Source of the DNA: Tolypeutes matacus
Taxonomy: Eukaryota > Chordata > Mammalia > Cingulata > Chlamyphoridae
Assembly (NCBI GenBank): GCA_026826555.1
Contig: JAKSZT010004976.1
Coordinates: 7,296,900 to 7,360,899 of the forward strand
Length of the DNA: 64,000 nt
Direction of reading: 5' to 3'
Part shown: positions 57,147 through 64,000 of the stretch, one piece after another
Position numbering within the stretch: position 1 is the stretch's first letter
Layout of the letters: each line of letters begins with the position of its first letter
Notes under the pieces: model-generated
The model's database searches: none
What the model was told of the DNA's origin: nothing
What the model saw: only the letters and a program-made list of their open reading frames with translations
Position numbers and translations under genes: made by a program

Positions 57147-58683
57147 GGCTGAGGGATAGGGACCCTGTGCATCCCCACCCCAAGCTGCTCCATTCCCCCG
57201 AGCTATTTTGTGGTCTCAACCCATATCGCTCACGACTCCACACCTCCATCACCCTCAAAGACACATCTTCCCAATTCACAGTAATAACCTAAGCCCAATT
57301 GTAGGGAAGCTGGATGTTTAATCTAGCCCTCAATTTGTACCAGCCATGATGCTAACAGCCATGCTTATTCAATCAGACCCTGAACCAAGCAGCAGACCCA
57401 GCTCCTTGCCCAGCTTCTCCACATGACTCTGTTCAAGGTGAGAAGGCACAGGCATGCGGTGGCAAGAACCTGGCCCTGAGGGTAGAGGGGATGAGAGGGT
57501 AGCTGAGGGACAGCTGGGAGAGACACAGTGAAGGAAGGCATAAGAAAGGCCAGCTTCCTAGATGCTGGTCCAATGAAGGTACCCGAATCAGGACGCTTAG
57601 GCATTAAACTTGGGGGCCCAAACAGGAAGGGACCCTGGTTTAGAAGACGAGGGGTTTTGGTTTTGAAGCAGACACCCTTAGAGATAAAGGCAGAATACTT
57701 AAGCGAAAAAAAATGTTTCCCTTACACCTGCCAGGGATCCAAAGCCATTGCTAGTCCGGATAGCACCTTGGTGCAAATTAAAGAGAACGAATTGGAGTAC
57801 CACCCTCTGGGAGGGCACACAGACCAGTGGACAGCACACTTACGCAAATCTGCAAAGGGCACCTGTTAGTCTGCATGGCTGCCGCTCAGGCCAACGTCTC
57901 AGCCCCACCCAAGCCTAAGCTGGATATTCGTACGCAGGGCACGGCTGTGCAGTCTTATGAAGGGGCGCTGGCAGGCAATGTGGAGGTCTAAAGCATCAGA
58001 GAGGATATAAGAAATGAGTCAAGGGCTCCTTGCACAGCAAGCAGTCAAAGAGGCAGGTGCAGGAAGCTCCTTTACAATGGAAGCCCCTTTACAGCTCCAG
58101 AGGCTCCTGCACGGTCACTCCATATCCTAGGCAAGGGCCAGCCAAAGCTAGATAAAGAGAACTTCACAACACCCCGTCTCGGGGAGGCTGACAACGAGGT
58201 GCCATGTGCAAACGCGGGCACACCCGCGTGCTAGGCAATGTCTGTAATTATTTACAGTGCTGTGGTCAACTTTTCCATAAATGACCAATAAGGAGACCCG
58301 CTGGGCCTCCCTTAAGCTCAGGACAGCTGCCCAAGGTCATGCTACAGGCACCTCCCTCAGCGCTGGCAGGCAGGATGCCGGGGTCCAGCCGCCACTGCAG
58401 GGCAGGGAACCAAAGCCCAGGGTCAGAAATCAGAATAAATACCCACCCAGGAGGCACGGGCGTGCTAGCGTTGACGGTGCTTGCCCCTTCCCGGTGCTTT
58501 CAGAAATGCCCTTTCTCCAACTACCTCATGACTCCACTCTGTCCCCCACACTCCCTCCCAAGTTTGCAAAGGCCCGGTCCCAGGGACACTCCCAGGGCCA
58601 CACACATGCCACAGACCCAGGGCAGGCAGGGAAGGAAGAGCAAGGGGATATGACCCTGAGAGCCCAGATGACAGACTTCACGG
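57147..58683. other. Non-genic stretch, nothing recognised
   Basis: Unique-looking, GC-richer from 57.9 to 58.6 kb. The 135-codon frame at 58281-58688 overlaps other frames and has no splice support. Confidence 0.4.
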
Positions 58684-59344
58684 TGTGACCGCTTGAAATT
58701 CTTTTATGAATCCCAAAAGGAGAAAGATTATGTTTTTGAATTAATCCATTCCTGTTGGCATGAGACCCTTTTAAATGGGCTATGTCAGGGAGGCGTGGTT
58801 CGGGCTGAGTCTTCATCGTCTTGCTGGGTCTGATCTACATGGAGACACTCAGAGACAGACACACATGAAAAGGGGGCTCTGCCATTTTTGACCCTGTATG
58901 TGAAAGGAGGACTCGAGGAGCCGCTAGCAACCAAAACTTAAGCACAAATCCAGTAAGAGGCTGGGCCCACGAGCAGTTCAAGGTTGAGGAGTCGAGCCCA
59001 GGCTGAAGGGACGAGCCATATGCCTGATAGCCATCAGCTGAACTCAGGAAGAAAGCTGAGCAGCCGAGACTGAGAAAGGAGGCGAGTAAGAGACAAGCCC
59101 TGTGCCTGGCTGCCCACAGCTGAGTTCCAGGAGCCTGCAGGAAAGGCAGACACCCGCAGAGATCACCCCCATCTTGCTTCACTACGTGGCAGGTGACTTT
59201 GGTGAGAAAGCATCTCTGATGGTACCTTGATTTGTGCATTTCACAGCCTCGGAACTGTAAACTTTTACCCCAAATAAATCACCATTATAAAATCCAACCG
59301 ATTTCTGGGACTTTGCATCGGCAGCCCTTGGGCCAACGAAGACA
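58684..59344 (+). mobile_element. Solo LTR (family A), diverged subfamily
   Basis: Starts 'tgtgaccgcttgaaattctt', ends 'gccaacgaagaca'. Its last 80 bases parallel 50413-51052: 'ccccaaataaatcaccatta', then 'ccgatttctgggactttgca'. AATAAA at 59273-59278. The flanks do not show a clean target duplication. Confidence 0.7.
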
Positions 59345-59679
59345 CAGGATATCCCATTTTCTGTGACACTGCCTGATTAGGCTCCTGATTGGTTCCCTAA
59401 ACACCATCCCCTAAGGAAAGGAAATCCATCCTCCTTTCTATCTCCAAGAAGGTCTGCTCCCTCTGGGTGTTGTTAGGCCTTTGATAAGGCTGCAGTTGCT
59501 TCACTAACACAAAAGGGTCTCTGGGCTGGCATTTCAAATACAGCCAACAGGTAGGTATGTGTGAAGGAGCCACAGGTGCAGGGTCTGTCCACGGCCGAGG
59601 GTAATGTCACAGCACCTGAGTACTGTCATGGCTTCCAGACACGCACATGCAAGGGAGAGAACTGGTTAGAACAACGTTT

Positions 59680-59800
59680 CCCAAGCCCCATTCCCAGAGA
59701 TTCTGATTTGGTCGGTTGGGATGGGCCCGTGCCTTTGCATTTCCAGCATACTCAGAGGGGATGCCAGTGACGCCAGAGGGTGCTGACGCTGCAGGTCCAG
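59680..59800 (-). mobile_element. MER5A-like MITE, antisense
   Basis: 'cagagattctgatttggtcg', 'gcctttgcatttccagcata', 'tgacgctgcaggtcc'. Reverse of the element at 15489. Confidence 0.65.
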
Positions 59801-60094
59801 GGATCTCACTGTGCAAAGCCCTGGCTTCTATGCTTAGCACAAATTTATGGCAGGTGGAAGAAATCCATTGAGCTGTGCAATCTCAGTGGCTCTGGGAAAC
59901 CAACAGAAAATCACATTTGCAAGAGTAATTCTCATGAAATAAAAATGAATAACGATTCAGGGCAGAAGCAAAACTGTCTTGGTCTGGCTGTAAATTAGCC
60001 TTGGAAGGAAACATATTTCCAACATCTTCCGGAGGCTAGTATTTTAAAATTAAGAAGAAATTAGAGAGATTTAGTGCAACGAATCTGAAGATAA

Positions 60095-60215
60095 TTTAGT
60101 TTAAATGCTCATATTTTACAGATGAGGAAACTGAGAATAAAACAGAGGATTAGAAGCAGAAGTGGGGCAAAAACCCGTCTCCAAATTCACTGTCCAGTGC
60201 TCCTTCCACCATATC
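60095..60215 (-). repeat. MIR SINE fragment
   Basis: 'tattttacagatgaggaaac', 'aaaacccgtctccaaattca'. It makes up the start of the 173-codon open frame 60122-60643, whose first residues (MRKLRIKQR) are therefore MIR-derived and not a real N-terminus. Confidence 0.8.
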
Positions 60216-61404
60216 ATCCCTCACTCTTTAGTTTCCTATCAATGAACATTTTTATGGTGGAAATTAAAAAGCTACAGGCGCATCATCAAGTTTTACTGTC
60301 CTTCATAGCGAAACAATTTGGATCAGTGCTGTACAACATCAACATAAAAGATGTCATCCCTGGTGTCTCTAAAAATAAACCCTCATTCTGTGCTGACACT
60401 CAGAACATTCAGCAGAAAAGAGCGTGCCCAGGCAAGCTCTCTCTTCTTCTGTCTCCCCTTTCTACTTCTCTCCTTCCCCCCCTACTTTCTGATGGACTAG
60501 AAAAACTCAGGAAAACAAACACCAAGGTGAAAGAGCCATCAAAGGGATACTCGTGGGACCCCAGAATCCTTTCGGAGAATCCCTCCCAAGGCAGGACAAG
60601 TGGTGGCCATTTATGGTTTTCTTGGCTCAAGAACGAAAGATGATGTTCTTGCCATCTTAGGCAAAAAGACTGCCCAGATCTGACTCAGAGGACGCATTCT
60701 CATCAGCGCCCTCGAGCCGCTGTTTGTAATTCAGTGAGCAGGGCTGGCTTGTACAGCCAGAGGGAGCCTGGGGAGCCCGCCCCCTCCCTCAGACTTTGCA
60801 CTGCTCTTGCAGTTAACATTTTGCTCTCCTTATTTTGTTATCAGAAGAGCAGTCAGTGTGCAGGAAAACTGAAGCAACTGTCAAGAAGAAAAGATAAACA
60901 AAAGGGCTATTTAAAAAGTAAAGATCACCCTGTGATACCTTTTAAGGAGCTACATTAGACTGATACAAATAACCCCCGGCTTTGTTTTCCAAGTTGTTAC
61001 TTTTTGTTTGTTTGTTTGTTTGGAGGTGTTTTTTTTTTTGGGGGGGGGTGAGGAGGGTTGTTGGGGTTTATTATTTTGGTTTTTTTTTTGCCATCATCTT
61101 CCCATTACCACTCTGCATTTGCCTCCACTTGCAGAGCTGGGGCTTTCTGAGAAGTACTTTCAGGTAGACTGTGCATGAGGTTGAACAGATAAGGTGGGGA
61201 GGCTTGGTGGGGGGCGGAGAATGCCTTCTGAATACATTTAAACAAAAATTTAAAGGCCATTTGAGAGAGGACAGACATCTATAAGGAACATGTGACAATG
61301 CTAGAATTCCAAAGGTGTTTCCAGCAGCTTTACCAGTTAGTTGTGACCCACTGGAGTCCTCCAAACTGAGTGATAATTAAAGACTTAAAGTGACTTAGAC
61401 TCAT
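60216..61404. other. Non-genic stretch, nothing recognised
   Basis: Includes a T-run followed by a G-run and further G-tracts at 61028-61066 that could form a G-quadruplex. No supported exon. Confidence 0.4.
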
Positions 61405-61535
61405 GCACAAAGGTGTTTAATCAACTGTAATAAAAAATTTTAAATAACATACATGTCCAAAAATAAATTATTATTTGTGATATATACTCAATGTAATATT
61501 AACCGAGCCTGCAAAATTGGTAATTATAAAAAAAC
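61405..61535 (+). mobile_element. L1M fragment near the ORF2 end
   Basis: 'aacatacatgtccaaaaata' and 'gatatatactcaatgtaata' match the decayed ORF2 tail/3' UTR of old L1s. Confidence 0.45.
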
Positions 61536-61605
61536 AGAGTTAGTTCAGCTTAAAATATGTTGTCATTAAACAGGGAACCCTAAGTTAAACCATGAATTAT
61601 AGTAA

Positions 61606-61735
61606 AAATATATATATGTATATACACACACCTATACATACACACACAAATATATATATCTGTCACACAAATGCAACATGGAGTACATATATAAATTGAA
61701 AACAGAATATATATCATATTTATTTTGTGATAACC
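61606..61735 (+). repeat. Compound (TA)n/(CA)n microsatellite
   Basis: Alternating 'atatatatgtatatacacac' and 'catacacacacaaatatata' blocks over about 130 bases. Confidence 0.8.
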
Positions 61736-61984
61736 ACTTCTCATTTCAAGAGAGAGCCATTGAGTGTATAGGAATATTACTTCCTACATAAGAAATAGTT
61801 ATGCTTATGATCAGCCCCTAGAAGGGAACAATGAAAGTTAACAGTTTGATTTTTGGGGATGGCATGATTTTAACTCAATTTCTTCTGTCTTTCCACTTCA
61901 GTTATTACTTACCTATTTAGCAATATTCCACCAAGGATGCAAAATTAGGTTCTATTCTGTCCGTACAAGGTCATCTGGGCAAAA

Positions 61985-62115
61985 ATAATAATCCCACAAA
62001 TATTTATTGAGCGTCCCCTCTCTAGCAGGTGCTGGGCATACAGAAGTAAGTGCAACAAACCAAATTCCTGCTCTAGAGGAGCTGATGTTACAATTGGGGG
62101 AGAGTTACAACAACA
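61985..62115 (-). repeat. L2 LINE 3' end, antisense
   Basis: 'caaatatttattgagcgtcc', 'gcaggtgctgggcatacaga', 'ctctagaggagctgatgtta'. Reverse of the L2 3' UTR. Confidence 0.8.
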
Positions 62116-62265
62116 AAATGTGCAAATAGACACATAACAGCCAATGGCGACACTCCTAACATAAATGACATGATGTAAACGCCAAGTCCATCATTCCAGG
62201 ACTTCTGGTTAATGTTTTTCAAAGAGTAAGACCGTGGCCAATATCTGATATACTGGGTGAATTAA

Positions 62266-62766
62266 TTTCCTTTGGCTGCTGTAACAAATTACTACAAATG
62301 TAGTGGCTTAAAATAGCCCAGATTTATTATCTTACAATTCTGGAGGCCAGAAGTCTGAAAGAGGCCTCACCGTGCTCAAAACAAAATGTCAACAGGGCCG
62401 CGATGCTTCTGGAGGCTCCAGGGAAGACCCCGTTTCCTTGCCGTTGCCAGCTTCTAGAAGCCACCCACATTCCTTGGCTCGTGGTCCCCTTCCATCTGAC
62501 CTTTGTTTTCATCTTCACATCTGCTTCTCTGACCCTCCTGCCTCCCCCTTTAATCTATAACCTAGGATTATATTGTGCCCACCCAGATAATCCAGGTCCA
62601 TCTCAAGGTCATCTCAAGGTCATCTGATTAGCCACCTTCATTCCATCTGCAACCTGAATTTCTCCTTGCCCTGCAACATAACATATTCACAGGTTTCAGG
62701 GATTAGGACATGGACATCTTAATTTTTTTTTTTTAATGGGGGAGTGCTTTATTCTGCCTACTACAC
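62266..62766 (-). mobile_element. MaLR LTR (MLT1-like), antisense
   Basis: 'ctttggctgctgtaacaaat', 'tacaattctggaggccagaa', 'tctgaccctcctgcctcccc', 'catattcacaggtttcaggg', 'attctgcctactaca'. The complete reverse order of an MLT1-type LTR. Confidence 0.85.
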
Positions 62767-62819
62767 TTCTTGTCCCACTTCTTGTTAGGAAATGGTCAGT
62801 AACCGCATTCCTCAGAGAA

Positions 62820-62995
62820 GTTTAGCACAGTGGAAAGAATGTAAGATTTTTTAAATCAGAAGGTACAAGTTCAAAACTGCCATCATCTATCTGTAAGATT
62901 TTGGGCAAATCATGTTAACTCAAAGGAGGACAATAGTACCTAAGTCACAGTTCCTTGTAGATGATTATGTGACATACATATATCAAAGAGTTGTG
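62820..62995 (+). repeat. MIR SINE
   Basis: 'tagcacagtggaaagaatgt', 'tctgtaagattttgggcaaa', 'catgttaactcaaaggagga'. Sense MIR, diverged. Confidence 0.7.
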
Positions 62996-63864
62996 AACCT
63001 GGAAAACATGATCACAAGTTGATTATTATTAGATAGAGTAGGTTGTTCCAGAATCCTTCTAGATTTCACATCCCATTAATTAAATTTCCTGTTCATTTGT
63101 TACAAAGTACAAAATTTGAACAGGCATTCTGGAGATACTATGGTAATTAGCTAGAGGCAGCTGATGCACCCTTTCCCAGATTCCCATCAAAGGAAATAGA
63201 GAAATACATAAGAAGCCAACGAGTGAGCCACAGAAGCACAAGGAGGGGGCACGGTAGGTAGACTGAGAGGGAGAGCCACTGACCCCCAGCAATGAACCCT
63301 GATCTCAGAAACAGGAGGCATCCGATGCTGAAAGGAACTGCTTTCAAGGGTACTATCACCCCAGGAATCTTTCAATATCCATCCATTCAGAGATCACAAT
63401 TCCTAGAGATGCAACTCAACCAGGGAAGAGGGTGAATGGAGGGTGGCATGTTGTCATCTGAAGTTATCAGAAAAGAAGAGAGACAGAAAAAGCCATGGGA
63501 GGGATACAAACCAGGGAGGCAGATCTTCACGCACTTTCTCCAGGTCTAAGAACTGCAAAGAACTACACTGATCAAAATTAATAACAAATAAAGCTCCATC
63601 TACATGTTCAAACTACCAGGCAGCAGGAGCGGGAGATCCCCTCGCAGGCCAGCTGAGCCACCCTAGAACAGTCAAGGTAAGCACTGGGAACGTGGCCAAG
63701 GAGCATGTGTATCAACCAGGACAGCAGCTCAAGCAATGCCAACGGCAACTTGACGCGAGGCCACCAGAGAAGTAGTGAGGGGCCCCGGAGCAAGAGGGCG
63801 ATGGGCTCCCAGGCACACATGTGGCCTAAGTCTTCTTTCATCAAGGGATAACTTAAAAGAAGTT
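62996..63864. other. Non-genic stretch, nothing recognised
   Basis: Unique-looking. The 104-codon minus-strand frame 63608-63922 overlaps the L1 end at the right and is not supported. Confidence 0.4.
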
Positions 63865-64000
63865 TGATAGGACAAATACTGTGTGATCTCACCGATTTGA
63901 AACAATCAGAATAAGCAAACATACAGAATCAGAATCTAGAATACAGGTTATCAGTGGATGGGTGGGGATAGGGAATGGGAAGTTAAGGCTTAAAATGTAT
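63865..64000 (+). mobile_element. L1 3' end, cut by the window edge
   Basis: 'acaaatactgtgtgatctca', 'aagcaaacatacagaatcag', 'aatctagaatacaggttatc', 'tgggaagttaaggcttaaaa'. The order is that of an L1 3' UTR, as at 19210. Confidence 0.65.

Noticed and set aside
60122..60643. 173-codon plus-strand frame
   Set aside because: Its first part is antisense MIR; the rest has no recognisable features.
61915..61976. Minus-strand exon-like segment (acceptor 'tttttgcccag', donor 'atag|gtaagt')
   Set aside because: All frames contain stops within the 62 bases and it abuts an L2 fragment.

Overview
This window is nuclear DNA from a placental mammal, most probably a xenarthran (armadillo, sloth or anteater). 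The main evidence is two dimeric tRNA-derived SINEs of the DAS type (4308-4713 and 44158-44625), which are known from that order. Several L1 3' ends, L1 5' UTR sequence and a set of solo LTRs also look lineage-specific. Older mammal-wide repeats (MIR, L2, L1M, hAT-Charlie MITEs, Tigger, MLT/MaLR LTRs) fill much of the rest. Nothing prokaryotic or plasmid-like is present. There is no CRISPR array, operon, rRNA or free tRNA gene, and no long uninterrupted coding sequence. The species within Xenarthra cannot be fixed by eye.

Coding content is very sparse. I find two well-formed internal exons, both on the minus strand: 34237-34361 and 7137-7265. Each has a branch/polypyrimidine region, an AG acceptor, an open frame and a GT donor. 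The first ends with one base of a split codon and the second begins with the other two, so they can be spliced in frame across about 27 kb. The window therefore probably lies inside one minus-strand gene with very long introns. I could not recognise the protein. A TATA-box promoter candidate on the plus strand (12427) lies in a GC-richer block (11.1-13.7 kb) inside that intron.

Layout: 1-7 kb holds old repeats, a DAS SINE and unique DNA. 7.1 kb holds an exon. 8-17 kb is mostly unique with MIR, L2 and MITE fragments and the GC-rich block. 17.6-20.3 kb is an L1 cluster that includes a 5' UTR joined directly to 3' UTR sequence. 20.6-25 kb holds L2, old LTR-like repeats and a solo LTR. 25.5-29.2 kb is a block of L1 3' ends interrupted by a 400-base assembly gap (26678-27077). 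29.7-33.3 kb is a nested stack: an ERVL-type LTR split by a MaLR provirus, itself split by two L1 insertions. 34.2 kb holds the second exon. 35-42.4 kb holds unique DNA, a Tigger transposon and MITEs. 42.7-45.2 kb is an ancient L1 split by a CpG-rich DAS SINE. 46-50 kb holds L2 and unique DNA. 50.4-59.3 kb is an LTR-rich stretch with six solo LTRs plus L1. 59-64 kb holds old repeats and unique DNA.

I see no sign of a novel molecular system. The points most worth a second look are the phase-matched exon pair, the nested retroelement stratigraphy with intact target-site duplications, the L1 5'UTR/3'UTR chimera, and a TA microsatellite carried at the same place in two copies of an L1 3' end. Repeat subfamily names were assigned from memory of consensus sequences and should be confirmed with RepeatMasker and a xenarthran library.
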